Below are positions 19,778 through 29,884 of a DNA stretch of 32,708 bases, one piece after another. This DNA comes from Pleurocapsales cyanobacterium LEGE 06147. Its GTDB lineage: Bacteria; Cyanobacteriota; Cyanobacteriia; Cyanobacteriales; Xenococcaceae. The notes under the pieces are model-generated. The model had not been told where the DNA came from. It worked only from the letters and a program-made list of their open reading frames with translations, and searched no databases. Within the stretch, counting starts at the first letter, position 1, and every line of letters starts with the position of its first letter. The translations under genes and the position numbers were made by a program. The stretch spans positions 1 to 32,708 of the forward strand of contig JADEWQ010000065.1 in assembly GCA_015207585.1 (NCBI GenBank), given 5' to 3'.

Positions 19778-20536
19778 ATGGAAATTCTAGATAGTTTGAT
19801 TGTAGTAAATTCGTATACCCTGGCAGAATTGGAAGTTGGCGAACATTTTCTGTGGAAAATCGGCAACTTTACAGTTCACGGGCAGGTTTTTCTAACCTCC
19901 TGGATAGTCATAGGTGTGTTGCTCATTGCTTCTCTGGCTGCAACTCGAAATATTCAAATGGTGCCTAGCGGTATCCAAAATTTCATGGAATATGCCCTGG
20001 AATTTATTCGAGATTTAGCCAAAAACCAGCTAGGAGAAAAAGAATATCGTCCTTGGGTGCCCTTTATCGGCACTTTGTTCTTGTTTATTTTTGTGTCGAA
20101 TTGGAGCGGCGCATTGGTTCCGTGGAAATTGATCGAGCTACCTTCCGGCGAACTAGCTGCTCCCACTAATGACATTAATACCACTGTTGCTTTGGCATTG
20201 CTCACTTCCCTAGCTTATTTTTATGCGGGTTTGAGCAGAAAAGGGTTAGGATACTTTAGGCGGTATATCGAACCAACACCGATCTTATTGCCAATCGCAA
20301 TTTTAGAAGATTTCACCAAACCTCTATCCCTCAGTTTCCGTCTCTTTGGTAACATTGTGGCTGATGAACTAGTAGTGGCAGTATTCGTGCTACTAGTGCC
20401 CTTATTTGTGCCGTTGCCAGTAATGGCATTAGGGTTATTTACCAGTGCAATTCAAGCCTTGATCTTTGCAACCCTAGCGGGAGCATACATACACGAGGCA
20501 ATTGAGGGTCATGGTGGAGAAGAGCATGAGGAGTAA
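19778..20536 (+). CDS. atpB: ATP synthase F0 subunit a
   Basis: The 252-residue stator protein forms the proton half-channels against the c-ring in the thylakoid membrane. It has about five to six membrane helices and the essential Arg188 in [17 protein letters not shown], the residue that faces the c-subunit carboxylate. Other family blocks are [34 protein letters not shown] (split here by residues 68-101) and the ending [16 protein letters not shown]. Length is typical for cyanobacteria. In cyanobacterial naming it may be called atpI or atpB. An AGGCG lies 4 nt before the ATG. It is followed by a 126-bp spacer with a hairpin before atpE. Confidence 0.96.
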   Translation: MEILDSLIVVNSYTLAELEVGEHFLWKIGNFTVHGQVFLTSWIVIGVLLIASLAATRNIQMVPSGIQNFMEYALEFIRDLAKNQLGEKEYRPWVPFIGTLFLFIFVSNWSGALVPWKLIELPSGELAAPTNDINTTVALALLTSLAYFYAGLSRKGLGYFRRYIEPTPILLPIAILEDFTKPLSLSFRLFGNIVADELVVAVFVLLVPLFVPLPVMALGLFTSAIQALIFATLAGAYIHEAIEGHGGEEHEE

Positions 20537-20565
20537 TTTAATCCTCAGTCGAGTCAAAAAATGTT

Positions 20566-20591
20566 GAGTTAGAGTTTATTAAACTTAGCTC
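20566..20591 (+). promoter_or_regulatory. Hairpin in the atpB-atpE spacer
   Basis: GAGTTAGAGTTT (20566-20577) can pair with AAACTTAGCTC (20581-20591) with one bulge and a 3-nt loop. The spacer between the a and c genes is where the ATPC RNA motif lies in marine picocyanobacteria. I cannot tell whether this is related. Confidence 0.45.
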
Positions 20592-20656
20592 AGCCTAAAA
20601 ACTAGTTCATCTTTTAAAACTTTTCTGTTGTTCGTTTTGTAATTTAGGTTAAGTAA

Positions 20657-20902
<246 letters not shown>

Positions 20903-20915
20903 TATTTTTTAATCT

Positions 20916-20942
20916 CTAGAGGCGCGTCGAGCGCGTCTCTAG
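20916..20942 (+). promoter_or_regulatory. Strong hairpin 13 bp after the atpE stop codon
   Basis: CTAGAGGCGCG (20916-20926) pairs with CGCGTCTCTAG (20932-20942) over 11 bp with one G-U pair and a 5-nt loop. No T-run follows, so read-through into atpF2 is expected. It may protect the 3' end of a processed atpE message. Confidence 0.6.
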
Positions 20943-20985
20943 CTGGAACGAATGCAGTTGCAATTCCTATTGGCTCAATAAAAAA

Positions 20986-21420
20986 ATGTTTGATTTTGAT
21001 GCTACCTTGCCCTTGATGGCAGTGCAATTTTTGCTGTTAACCCTCTTGTTAAACGCAGTTTTCTATAAGCCTCTAACCAAGGCACTAGATGAAAGAGACC
21101 AATATATTCGTCAAAATGAGGCTGATGCTCGCGAACGCTTGACTAAAGCCGAGCAATTAATCAAGGAATATAACAGGCAAATATCTGAAGCCCGTCGAGA
21201 GTCTCAAGCTATTGTAGAACGAGCTCAAGCAGAAGCAAGAAACATTGTCGCTCAGAAAATTGCCGAAGCCCAACAAGAAGCTCAGGCAGAGCGAGAAGAA
21301 GCCGCACGAGAAATTCAACAGCAAAAAGAAGCAGCACTTGCTACTTTAGAGCAAGAAGTAGATGTTCTGTCTCGTCAAATCCTAGACAAACTACTAGGAC
21401 CAGAGCTAGTTAAATCATAG
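20986..21420 (+). CDS. atpF2: ATP synthase F0 subunit b'
   Basis: The 144-residue second b-type stator subunit found in photosynthetic bacteria and plastids. It forms a heterodimer with b that links F0 to F1. One membrane helix near the N-terminus (about 8-27, [20 protein letters not shown]) is followed by the conserved [15 protein letters not shown] and a long charged coiled coil rich in Glu, Gln and Ala. It is called atpG in the older cyanobacterial naming. It is in the expected place between c and b, but the gap to atpF is unusually large (264 bp) and holds a GC-rich structured island. Confidence 0.95.
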   Translation: MFDFDATLPLMAVQFLLLTLLLNAVFYKPLTKALDERDQYIRQNEADARERLTKAEQLIKEYNRQISEARRESQAIVERAQAEARNIVAQKIAEAQQEAQAEREEAAREIQQQKEAALATLEQEVDVLSRQILDKLLGPELVKS

Positions 21421-21436
21421 CGTAGGGGACTAGACT

Positions 21437-21615
21437 AGACCGGGGAGCGATAATGTTGAAGAAGGAGACAGCAATTCACCGAGTCAGGACGGGGCGTACA
21501 AGAAGGTCGTCACGAACTGCCACTAGTTAAAAACCTCGGAGTAGGTTAGCAGGTAAGCCGCGCCGTCGGACAGTGCGGAACCTGCCACCAGTAAATAAAG
21601 ATTTTACTGGGGAGC
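21437..21615 (+). ncRNA. GC-rich structured RNA candidate between atpF2 and atpF
   Basis: A compact island with much higher GC than the surrounding spacers. Visible pairings: CCGAG (21479-21483) with CTCGG (21535-21539), enclosing GACG/CGTC (21488-21511) and AACT/AGTT; GCAGGT (21549-21554) with ACCTGC (21580-21585), enclosing CCGC (21558-21561) with GCGG (21575-21578); and CCAGTAAA (21588-21595) with TTTACTGG (21603-21610). GGGGAGC occurs at both ends (21442-21448 and 21609-21615). Size and layout recall HEARO/omega RNAs, which guide IscB/IsrB proteins and are frequent in cyanobacteria, sometimes without the protein gene. That assignment is from memory and uncertain. No ORF is associated. Confidence 0.45.
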
Positions 21616-21633
21616 TTATAACCAATTATTTTT

Positions 21634-21654
21634 ACTTCTGAATTCTGACTCCTT
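21634..21654. repeat. Heptanucleotide tandem repeat (3 units, ACTYCTG type)
   Basis: Three in-register 7-bp units (ACTTCTG, AATTCTG, ACTCCTT) directly after the GC-rich island. The same family reappears in the atpA-atpG spacer. Confidence 0.55.
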
Positions 21655-21684
21655 CTTAGATAAGGTAAAAATTAAGATCTAGCT

Positions 21685-22224
21685 ATGATAGGGACTCTAT
21701 TATTTTTAGCAGAAGCGCATGCAGAGGTTGAGAGTGGTTTCGGTTTAAAGCTAGATATTCTAGAATCAAACCTAATTAACCTCGCAATTTTGATTGGGTT
21801 GCTGTTTTATTACGGCAGTAAAGTAGTTGGCAATATCTTGGATCAAAGAAAAACAAAAATTGCCCAAAGAATTCAAGAAGTAGAACAACAACAACAGCAA
21901 GCTGCCGCTACCCTTGCAGAAGAACAGCAAAAATTAGCCCAAGCCCAAGCAACAGCAAAAAACATTATTCGAGAAGCCGAAGCTAACGGACAAAAAGCCA
22001 AAGAAGCAATTTTGGCTAGAGGTCAGCAGGAAGTTGAGCGACTCAAAGCTACAGCAGCACAAGACCTTCAGACCGAGCAGGAAAGAGCGATCGCCGAATT
22101 AAGACAGCGAGTTGCTGCTTTAGCTATAAAGCGAGCAGAATCTCAATTGCGAGAGATGCTTAATGAAGAAGCACAACAAAAATTAATAGACCGAAGCATC
22201 TCTCAATTAGGAGGTAGTCGATGA
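21685..22224 (+). CDS. atpF: ATP synthase F0 subunit b
   Basis: The 179-residue stator subunit has a single membrane helix (about 29-48, [20 protein letters not shown]) and a long Gln/Ala/Glu-rich coiled coil reaching F1. The short N-terminal hydrophobic stretch before it is typical of cyanobacterial and plastid b. The [15 protein letters not shown] block after the helix is conserved. It overlaps atpH by 4 bp (ATGA at 22221-22224), so the two are translationally coupled. It follows the 264-bp spacer with the structured island, meaning that any processing there would separate b from the upstream a-c-b' message. Confidence 0.95.
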   Translation: MIGTLLFLAEAHAEVESGFGLKLDILESNLINLAILIGLLFYYGSKVVGNILDQRKTKIAQRIQEVEQQQQQAAATLAEEQQKLAQAQATAKNIIREAEANGQKAKEAILARGQQEVERLKATAAQDLQTEQERAIAELRQRVAALAIKRAESQLREMLNEEAQQKLIDRSISQLGGSR

Positions 22225-22772
22225 GTACGACTTTAATTAGTAGCGAGATAGCAGAGCCTTATGCCCAAGCTTTAATGTCATTGGCTCAGGAACGTAATTT
22301 AACCGAACAATTCGGCGAACAATTCCGCGCTTTGGACTCTTTATTTGAAGAATCTCCAGAGTTTGGCGAGTTTATTGCCAACCCGGTAATCAAAGCAGAG
22401 GATAAAAAATCCGTCTTGCGGCGGGTGATGGATGATGAAGCTAATCCTTACCTGATCAACTTTTTGATGTTGCTGGTAGATAAACGGCGTATTATTTTCC
22501 TCAAACAAATTACCGAGCAATTTCTTAACCTGCTGCGGCAGCTCAATCAGACAGTTTTGGCAGAAGTAGTTTCGGCGCGAGAACTAAATGAAGAGCAAAC
22601 AAGAGCCGTTGCGGATAAAGTAAAAAGTATTACTAACGCCCGGGACGTAGAATTGAAGACCAGTGTTGACCCCGACCTCATCGGAGGAGTAATTATTAAA
22701 GTAGGCTCTCAGGTACTGGATGCTAGTTTGCGCGGACAGTTGCGTCGCATTAGTACGAACCTGCTTGGTTAA
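22221..22772 (+). CDS. atpH: ATP synthase F1 subunit delta
   Basis: The 183-residue OSCP-type subunit sits on top of F1 and ties the alpha3-beta3 head to the b/b' stalk. Family features are the N-terminal helical domain ([18 protein letters not shown]) and the C-terminal signature [20 protein letters not shown] (about 150-169). Length is normal. It starts inside the atpF stop codon and is followed by an 81-bp spacer before atpA. It is called atpD in older cyanobacterial naming. Confidence 0.95.
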   Translation: MSTTLISSEIAEPYAQALMSLAQERNLTEQFGEQFRALDSLFEESPEFGEFIANPVIKAEDKKSVLRRVMDDEANPYLINFLMLLVDKRRIIFLKQITEQFLNLLRQLNQTVLAEVVSARELNEEQTRAVADKVKSITNARDVELKTSVDPDLIGGVIIKVGSQVLDASLRGQLRRISTNLLG

Positions 22773-22844
22773 AAGACAGCTTGGATAATTTAAATTGGGA
22801 CATCACTGGTAAAAAATAACTTACAACTAAAAAGTAGCAACTGA

Positions 22845-24371
<1,527 letters not shown>

Positions 24372-24379
24372 CTTTAGTA

Positions 24380-24580
24380 AACAGTTAGCAGTTAACAGTT
24401 ATCAGTTGTTGACTGTGGACTGTTCAATTAGGAAACAGAATACAGGAGTCAGGAGTCAAGAGATTTTTTATTATGATTTCTGTACGAGCAAACGGCAGGA
24501 AAGCCCCTACTGACTCCTTCTTTAATGGGGATCTTAAACCCAATTTTTTCTTACTCCTGAATCCTGACTTCTGACTACTG
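24380..24580. repeat. Heptanucleotide repeat region in the atpA-atpG spacer
   Basis: Three arrays of 7-bp units: four ANCAGTT units (24380-24407), two exact CAGGAGT units plus a third diverged (24443-24463), and four ACTNCTG-type units (24553-24580). The second and third arrays are inverted complements, so they can fold into a long imperfect stem around about 90 nt. They resemble cyanobacterial STRR sequences. No gene is present. Confidence 0.7.
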
Positions 24581-24621
24581 ATTAAATAACTGTCGCTCAT
24601 CATTAATTTATAGTTAAAAAA

Positions 24622-25566
24622 ATGGCTAATCTAAAAGCTATTCGCGATCGCATTCAGTCAGTTAAAAACACTAAAAAAATCACCGAAGCAATGCGCCTAG
24701 TAGCAGCAGCTAAGGTACGGCGCGCTCAAGAACAAGTAATTTCGACTCGCCCCTTTGCTGATAGCTTGGCACAAGTTCTCTACAACTTACAAGGTAGACT
24801 TAGATTTGAAGAGAGCGAACTGCCCTTGCTCAGGCAAAGAGAAGTTGACTGTGTGGGTCTGCTGGTCGTTACTGGCGATAGAGGCTTGTGCGGTGGCTAC
24901 AATACAAATGTTATTCGTCGTGCCGAACAAAGGGCAAAAGAACTAGAAGCTGAAGGACTAAAATATAAATACGTTTTGGTGGGACGCAAGGCAAAACAAT
25001 ATTTTGAGCGTCGTAACGCCCCCATAGATAAGGTTTTTGGTGGTTTGGAGCAAATTCCCACGGCTCAAGAGGCTTCCCAAATTGCCGATGAACTATTGTC
25101 GCTGTTTCTTTCTGAGACGGTAGACAGAGTGGAATTAATCTACACCAGGTTTGTCTCCCTGATTAGCTCGCGACCGGTAGTCCAAACCTTGCTCCCATTG
25201 ACACCTCAAGGATTGGAAGTAAGAGATGATGAAATCTTCCGTCTGACTACCCGTGGTGGAGAGTTCCAAGTGGAACGGGAAAAGGTAACGACGACAGTAA
25301 ACGCCTTTCCTCAAGATATGATTTTTGAACAAGATCCGGTGCAAATTCTTAATTCTTTGTTGCCGCTGTATCTAAATAACCAGTTACTGAGAGCTTTGCA
25401 GGAATCAGCCGCAAGCGAACTGGCAGCAAGGATGACAGCAATGAATAATGCCAGTGAGAACGCCTCGGAATTGATCGGCACTTTAACTTTGTCTTACAAC
25501 AAAGCAAGACAAGCAGCCATTACCCAAGAACTGCTAGAAGTGGTTGCTGGTGCCAACGCTCTGTAA
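24622..25566 (+). CDS. atpG: ATP synthase F1 subunit gamma
   Basis: The 314-residue rotor shaft of F1. The N-terminal helix ([32 protein letters not shown]) and the C-terminal helix (about 270-312) form the coiled coil inside the head, and the middle contains [14 protein letters not shown] (85-98). The cyanobacterial and plastid insertion (about 198-235) is present, but it lacks the redox-active cysteine pair of chloroplast gamma, as is normal for cyanobacteria, so thiol switching is not expected. It is called atpC in cyanobacterial naming. It is the last gene of the operon and is followed after about 25 bp by a strong terminator. Confidence 0.97.
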   Translation: MANLKAIRDRIQSVKNTKKITEAMRLVAAAKVRRAQEQVISTRPFADSLAQVLYNLQGRLRFEESELPLLRQREVDCVGLLVVTGDRGLCGGYNTNVIRRAEQRAKELEAEGLKYKYVLVGRKAKQYFERRNAPIDKVFGGLEQIPTAQEASQIADELLSLFLSETVDRVELIYTRFVSLISSRPVVQTLLPLTPQGLEVRDDEIFRLTTRGGEFQVEREKVTTTVNAFPQDMIFEQDPVQILNSLLPLYLNNQLLRALQESAASELAARMTAMNNASENASELIGTLTLSYNKARQAAITQELLEVVAGANAL

Positions 25567-25590
25567 GTAACGATTTAGCAAATTCCCCCA

Positions 25591-25619
25591 AGCGTCTAGA
25601 TTTATCTAGACGTTTTTTT
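25591..25619 (+). terminator. Rho-independent terminator of the atp operon
   Basis: CGTCTAGAT (25593-25601) and ATCTAGACG (25604-25612) form a perfect 9-bp stem with a 2-nt loop, followed by TTTTTTTG. Confidence 0.92.
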
Positions 25620-25696
25620 GTGGAAAGATTTCTGCTGCCTATTTTGGAAAAAAACGATATTGAAGCGATCGCCAAATAACTGGCAACAAGAGAAAA

Positions 25697-25746
25697 ACTC
25701 TCGTTACGATAGTCTGTCAAGAGCAAAAAAAGACAGAAACGAGAGT
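25697..25746. repeat. Nested inverted repeat before the transposase remnant
   Basis: ACTCTCGTT (25697-25705) pairs with AACGAGAGT (25738-25746), and inside it CTGTC (25714-25718) pairs with GACAG (25732-25736). The right arm ends 1 bp before the remnant's ATG. It may be the left end or translation-limiting leader of the former insertion sequence. Confidence 0.55.
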
Positions 25747-25747
25747 C

Positions 25748-25973
25748 ATGGGTAAATTATATCGTACCGATCCAGGTAGATTAGCAATTGGGAGTTACTT
25801 CAAAGAACTAGTTCCACCAGAGATCGCCAGGTGGTCGACCCAGAACATTAGATATGCGGGCTGTGGTTAATGCCATCTTTTATTTACGTTCAGATACTGT
25901 TCAGGGTTTTAAGGTTCTTCCTCACCGTTGGGTAGTTGAACGTACTTTTGGGAGGACTGGGCGCGGAATTTAG
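25748..25973 (+). pseudogene. Transposase remnant (IS5-type), frameshifted and internally deleted
   Basis: From ATG 25748 the frame reads MGKLYRTDPGRLAIGSYFKE and LVPPE, then loses frame near 25830. The neighbouring frame continues GGRPRTLDMRAVVNAIFYLR and then jumps directly to VQGFKVLPHRWVVERTFGR, ending at TAG 25971. The first part matches the N-terminus of IS5-family DDE transposases (GGRPRTVDMRAVVNAIFYLLR) and the second their C-terminal VLPRRWVVERTFGWL motif, which carries the catalytic Glu. The catalytic core between them is missing, so the element is dead. It lies between the atp terminator and the RTX gene. Confidence 0.8.
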
Positions 25974-26006
25974 TTCCCCGCATGAAGTCCGTTTGGTTGA
26001 ACTGGT

Positions 26007-27392
26007 CTAAACAATAACTTCGATACCGTTGTTGAAAGCATTTAGATTTGGTTTATTATCGAGCGTAACCAACACTTCAGATCCGGCAAAACCTCCACCA
26101 TCGCTGTCAAAATACAAGTTTCCATTACCACTAAAGTATCTGAAGCCAGCGTTGTTGCCAAGACCTCCAAACCCGAGAACAAAGAGATTCGCAGGCAAAT
26201 CGCCAACGGGGAGAGCGTTTGCACCGCCAGTAGGATTGAAGCCGGCCTTGCTCACTTGGATTATGTCTCTGTCGGCATCAAAGATATCGTAATCGGTAAT
26301 TCGATCTCTCCTTTCACTTATAGAATTAAAGCGAAATACATCTCGATCGAGGTTGCTACCACTTGTAAGAATATCGTTACCTAAACCGCCTACGAGGGTG
26401 TCGTTGCCCAACCCACCATTGAGGGTGTCGTTGCCCAACCCGCCATTGAGTCTGTCATCGCCATCCCCGCCATTGAGGGTGTCGTTGCCCAACCCGCCAA
26501 AGAGGAAGTCATTGCCATCCCCGCCATTGAGTCTGTCATCGCCATCCTCGCCATTGAGGGTGTCGTTGCCCAACCCGCCAAAGAGGAAGTCATTGCCATC
26601 CCCGCCATTGAGTCTGTCATCGCCATCCCCGCCATTGAGGGTGTCGTTGCCCAACCCACCATTGAGGGTGTCGTTGCCGCCATTGCCTTGTAAGTTGTCA
26701 TCGCCATCCCCGCCATTGAGGGTGTCATCGACGGAACCACCATTGAGGATGTCATTGCCATTCCCGCCATCGGCGACAATATTAACGGCAGTCAGATTAG
26801 CATTAAGGCGATCGTTGCCATCGTTACCATTGAAGGTGACTTTCTGCACGTCAGTCCCAGCTAGGCTGTTCACGGTAAAGGTTTCGTCGCCTCCAAGTCC
26901 GTTAATCTCGAACTGTTCGGTATCGTCCACATCTAGAGTAATGGGAACTAGGTTAAGTCGTTGAAAGATAGCTCGTCCGCCGTCGGCTTGCAACTGTAAC
27001 TGGTCTCCAAGGGCAACAGAGCCATTAAACACGGTCGTGTCATTACCAGCACCACCTCGCATGGTATCGCTGCCATCTCCGTCGTTCCAAATCATGCGAT
27101 CGTCGCCAGCACCGCCTTCAAAAACATCACTGCCCCTGTCGCCGACGAGGATATCGTTGCCATCCCCGCCATTGAGTCTGTCATCGCCATCCCCGCCATT
27201 GAGGGTGTCATTGCCGGCATTGCCATTGAGGATGTCGTTGCCACCCCCGCCATTGAGGGTATCATTGCCGGCATTGCCAAATACTGTATCGGGAGCATTT
27301 GAAGGAAACCTTGAAGGAAACCCTGTAACGCCAGGTGAAACAAAACCTGGGGTAATTGTGTCGTTCCCTGGGGTGCCTCTTATGATAGCCAT
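26007..27392 (-). CDS. RTX-type calcium-binding repeat protein
   Basis: The 461-residue acidic protein is built largely of nonapeptide repeats GGxGNDxLx that form calcium-binding beta-rolls. Repeats fill residues 38-125 and 190-345. The middle section (125-190) has no repeats. The C-terminal 110 residues carry [16 protein letters not shown] and an ending typical of cyanobacterial RTX proteins. No N-terminal signal peptide is present, consistent with type I secretion through a C-terminal signal, but no secretion genes are adjacent. The start ATG 27392 has AGGAGA 8 nt upstream (27406-27401). Residues 252-332 consist of a 27-residue (81-bp) unit repeated about three times. It could be an S-layer, adhesin or enzyme-free matrix protein; no catalytic domain is visible. 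Confidence 0.88.
   Translation of the reverse strand: MAIIRGTPGNDTITPGFVSPGVTGFPSRFPSNAPDTVFGNAGNDTLNGGGGNDILNGNAGNDTLNGGDGDDRLNGGDGNDILVGDRGSDVFEGGAGDDRMIWNDGDGSDTMRGGAGNDTTVFNGSVALGDQLQLQADGGRAIFQRLNLVPITLDVDDTEQFEINGLGGDETFTVNSLAGTDVQKVTFNGNDGNDRLNANLTAVNIVADGGNGNDILNGGSVDDTLNGGDGDDNLQGNGGNDTLNGGLGNDTLNGGDGDDRLNGGDGNDFLFGGLGNDTLNGEDGDDRLNGGDGNDFLFGGLGNDTLNGGDGDDRLNGGLGNDTLNGGLGNDTLVGGLGNDILTSGSNLDRDVFRFNSISERRDRITDYDIFDADRDIIQVSKAGFNPTGGANALPVGDLPANLFVLGFGGLGNNAGFRYFSGNGNLYFDSDGGGFAGSEVLVTLDNKPNLNAFNNGIEVIV
26400..26643 (-). repeat. 81-bp higher-order repeat inside the RTX gene
   Basis: About three successive copies of an 81-bp unit, each encoding three nonapeptides (GDGDDRL-, GDGNDFL- and GLGNDTL-type). 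The first two copies are nearly identical at the DNA level, including synonymous positions. This indicates recent duplication or gene conversion. Confidence 0.7.
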
Positions 27393-28019
27393 TTTGTTTA
27401 TCTCCTAGTTTTTAAGTTCTTAGTCTTTAGAGTTGTTAGGAAATAAAGCCAAAAATCCTTGAAAGCCAGATCTAGCAAGCATTTCACTCGCTCATAGTCA
27501 GAATTGCTCTAATCTAAGCAGTATAAAGGTTTTGGCGATTTTAAACGCTATTTCCCAACAGGCTCTATTGAGAGAAAAATGACTTATGCAATTGAAAATA
27601 TTATTCTTGACCGTCTACACTCAAACCAAAAAAACGCGACTTTCTAATATGGTAGACATCAGAGCTGCTGCGGAATAAGAACCTAAATCAGTCAAAACGT
27701 TTACTGTGCAATGATTTCAGCTAATTTGTTACTGCAAAGTCTGAAGTCATTGGTACAAGGGTTTTTCAGCGTTTTTTTGCGTTATCTCGCAACAAGTTTA
27801 TCCTAAAAAAATTAGATTTTTGCTCTAATTTGCATTTTTGATACGATTTATACAATATTTATTTTAAATTTTGGTACTCTACGGCAAGTAAATATCTTTA
27901 AAAGAATTAACAGTTTTTTTTGTATATTAAGTAACGTAACGACAGCTGTTTAAATTTTTCTCACTTTCCTAGTTGGCGATCGCCAATCTGATACTATTGA
28001 GAGAATAATTTCTGACTTT
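27393..28019. other. Spacer upstream of the RTX gene
   Basis: The 627-bp AT-rich region holds the RTX promoter on the minus strand and the 3' flank of the radical SAM gene. The only notable sequence is the palindrome TTGGCGATCGCCAA (27973-27986), a HIP1 core. I see no gene, terminator or RNA. Confidence 0.45.
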
Positions 28020-29687
28020 TCAGACATCTTCTAAACTCCAGTTTAATTCTGAAGCAGGAAAGCGATCGAGTGCATCTTGAAGATGTTTAACTAAAGTGGT
28101 TGGTGGTAGAGGACCGATAATGTGATGCCAGGGTAATATTGCCTCAGTTTGCCAGTCAGTATGGACGTAGTAATCCAGCTCAGGAATCTGTCCCCGTAAT
28201 TGTTTGAAGGCACGCTTGTAACTACCGAGAGAATCGCCGTACTCTCGGGTTAATTTGAGCAGTTGAGACAGACGGCGATCGCCCCTAGAAATTAAAGCTT
28301 GAATTACCGACCAATTATAGCTTTCAGGACGAAAATCAATACCGCGCGATCGCAGTTGTTTTTCTAACCATTTCAACCGCTGCTTTGCTTCTGGATTGAC
28401 ACCAAACCATTGAAAGGGAGTATGGGATTTAGGCACAAAAGTACTGCAACCAAGAGTTAAACGTAAACCAGGAGCAGCTTTTTTAAGTTCTTGCATCATT
28501 TCGACCGTCTGTTCCACATCTTCCCCGGTTTCTCCGGGAACACCTACCATACCGTAGAATTTTATTCCTTTTAACCCCCCTGCTTTAGCATTAATGGCAG
28601 CTTGAATAATCTCGTCATTACTAAGTTTTTTATTAATAATTTGTCGGAGTCTTTCCGAACCGCTTTCAACAGCAATAGTAATGGAACGAGTATCTTTTTG
28701 GCTTAGAGTTTTGGCTAATTTTTCGGTAACTGTATTGGTACGGACAGAAGCGATACTGAGACGAACGTTATCGTATTTGGGTTGAGATAAATAATCCAGC
28801 AGAGTTTCAAATTCTGGATGTTGCGTTACTGATGCACCCAATAATCCCAGACGATTAGTTACTGTCAATCCTTTCTCGATGGCTGGAATAAGAGAACCTT
28901 CTAAGGAAGCAGTACGGAAAGGTAGAGTTAGATAACTTGCCAAACAGAAGCGGCACATCTCCGGACAACTGCGTACTACTTCTACCATGTAAATATTTTC
29001 CCAAGCAGCTTTTTCGGTAACAACCGTAGAAGCAGACAGAGTATTGCCGCGATAGGTTTGTTTCTGTATCAGTGGTGGTATACCAGACTCTATCGGTTCG
29101 ATAGACTTAATAGTTCCATCCTTACCGTGATAGGTAACCGCATATAAACTAGGAACGTAAACCCCTGGAATTTGAGCCAGATGTCGTAATTTCGTAGCGC
29201 GCACACCGCTTTTTCTTACTTGCTTATAGGCATCAATAAAATTATCTAGTAAATTTTCTCCATCTCCGAGCAAAATCACATCAAAAAAGTCAGCAAAAGG
29301 TTCGGGATTGGCAGTTAACACTGGACCCCCACCAAATACCAGCGGATGATTATCGTTTCTTCGTGCGCTATCAAGGGGAATATCTAAAGACTCCAATAGG
29401 TTAAAAATATTGGTATAGTCTAGTTCCCAAGAAAAAGAAAAACCTACCAGTTCGGGAGATCCCGCTATGCGGCTGCTGCTGCACCGCGGTAAAGATTCGC
29501 TAACATCGGTAAATAAGCGACTCACCTGTACATCCGGTCGCATGGCTAGAGTAGCCCAAACTATCTGATAGCCCAAGCTGGTTATGCCTACAGTATATTC
29601 GTTAGGAAAAGCAAAAATCGTAGGAATAGCATCGGTATGGGGAGAAGCAGGTTTAAAGAGAAGGCGTTCGCTAGCAAAAACAGTCAC
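28020..29687 (-). CDS. B12-binding-type radical SAM protein
   Basis: The 555-residue soluble iron-sulfur enzyme. The N-terminal part (about 20-160) resembles a cobalamin-binding or related Rossmann region found in this subfamily (FAFPNEYTVGITSLGYQ, ELVGFSFSWELDY, FGGGPVLTANPEPFADFFD and LLGDGE). The radical SAM core follows, with the cluster motif CxxxCxxC at Cys241, Cys245 and Cys248 (RSCPEMCRFCLAS), then IAVESGSERLRQIINK and GIKFYGMVGVPGET. The classic B12-ligand DxHxxG is not obvious, so cobalamin use is unsure. It resembles the family upstream of TIGR03936/TIGR03960-type proteins; substrate is unknown. It is divergent from the hydrolase gene, with a 28-bp palindrome between them. Confidence 0.88.
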   Translation of the reverse strand: MTVFASERLLFKPASPHTDAIPTIFAFPNEYTVGITSLGYQIVWATLAMRPDVQVSRLFTDVSESLPRCSSSRIAGSPELVGFSFSWELDYTNIFNLLESLDIPLDSARRNDNHPLVFGGGPVLTANPEPFADFFDVILLGDGENLLDNFIDAYKQVRKSGVRATKLRHLAQIPGVYVPSLYAVTYHGKDGTIKSIEPIESGIPPLIQKQTYRGNTLSASTVVTEKAAWENIYMVEVVRSCPEMCRFCLASYLTLPFRTASLEGSLIPAIEKGLTVTNRLGLLGASVTQHPEFETLLDYLSQPKYDNVRLSIASVRTNTVTEKLAKTLSQKDTRSITIAVESGSERLRQIINKKLSNDEIIQAAINAKAGGLKGIKFYGMVGVPGETGEDVEQTVEMMQELKKAAPGLRLTLGCSTFVPKSHTPFQWFGVNPEAKQRLKWLEKQLRSRGIDFRPESYNWSVIQALISRGDRRLSQLLKLTREYGDSLGSYKRAFKQLRGQIPELDYYVHTDWQTEAILPWHHIIGPLPPTTLVKHLQDALDRFPASELNWSLEDV

Positions 29688-29815
29688 GAGTAATTTTATC
29701 TTGTGCTCAATATATTATCTATCTTCATCGTAACCTCCGAGAGACCCGACTCTCAGCCGTGAGACAAATTGAGGAAAATATTAATTATGCACCTTTGATT
29801 TAGAAAAAATTAGGT

Positions 29816-29843
29816 GTAGGGACGTTCCATGGAACGTCCCTAC
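29816..29843. repeat. Perfect 28-bp palindrome
   Basis: Half-site GTAGGGACGTTCCA is followed by its exact complement, centred on CCATGG. The same type of GTAG(G/A)GACGTTCCATGG palindrome is very common between genes of Nostoc and other cyanobacteria. It lies 40 bp upstream of the hydrolase start and could form a hairpin or cruciform. Confidence 0.85.
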
Positions 29844-29884
29844 AGGAATTAGCAGTAAAAATAAATTGTTTTAACAAAATAGCT

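Noticed and set aside
26400-26780. Regularly spaced repeats resembling a CRISPR array
   Set aside because: The 27-bp period is coding (nonapeptides) with no unique spacers; it is the RTX repeat region.
26353-26964. Long plus-strand frame (203 aa, Pro/Ser-rich) opposite the RTX gene
   Set aside because: It is the antisense shadow of the nonapeptide repeats; the repetitive Pro-Ser-Leu pattern mirrors GGxGNDxL codons.
27973-27986. TTGGCGATCGCCAA palindrome as an operator
   Set aside because: It is a HIP1 octamer context, present many times in the window, including inside genes, so no specific regulatory role can be claimed.
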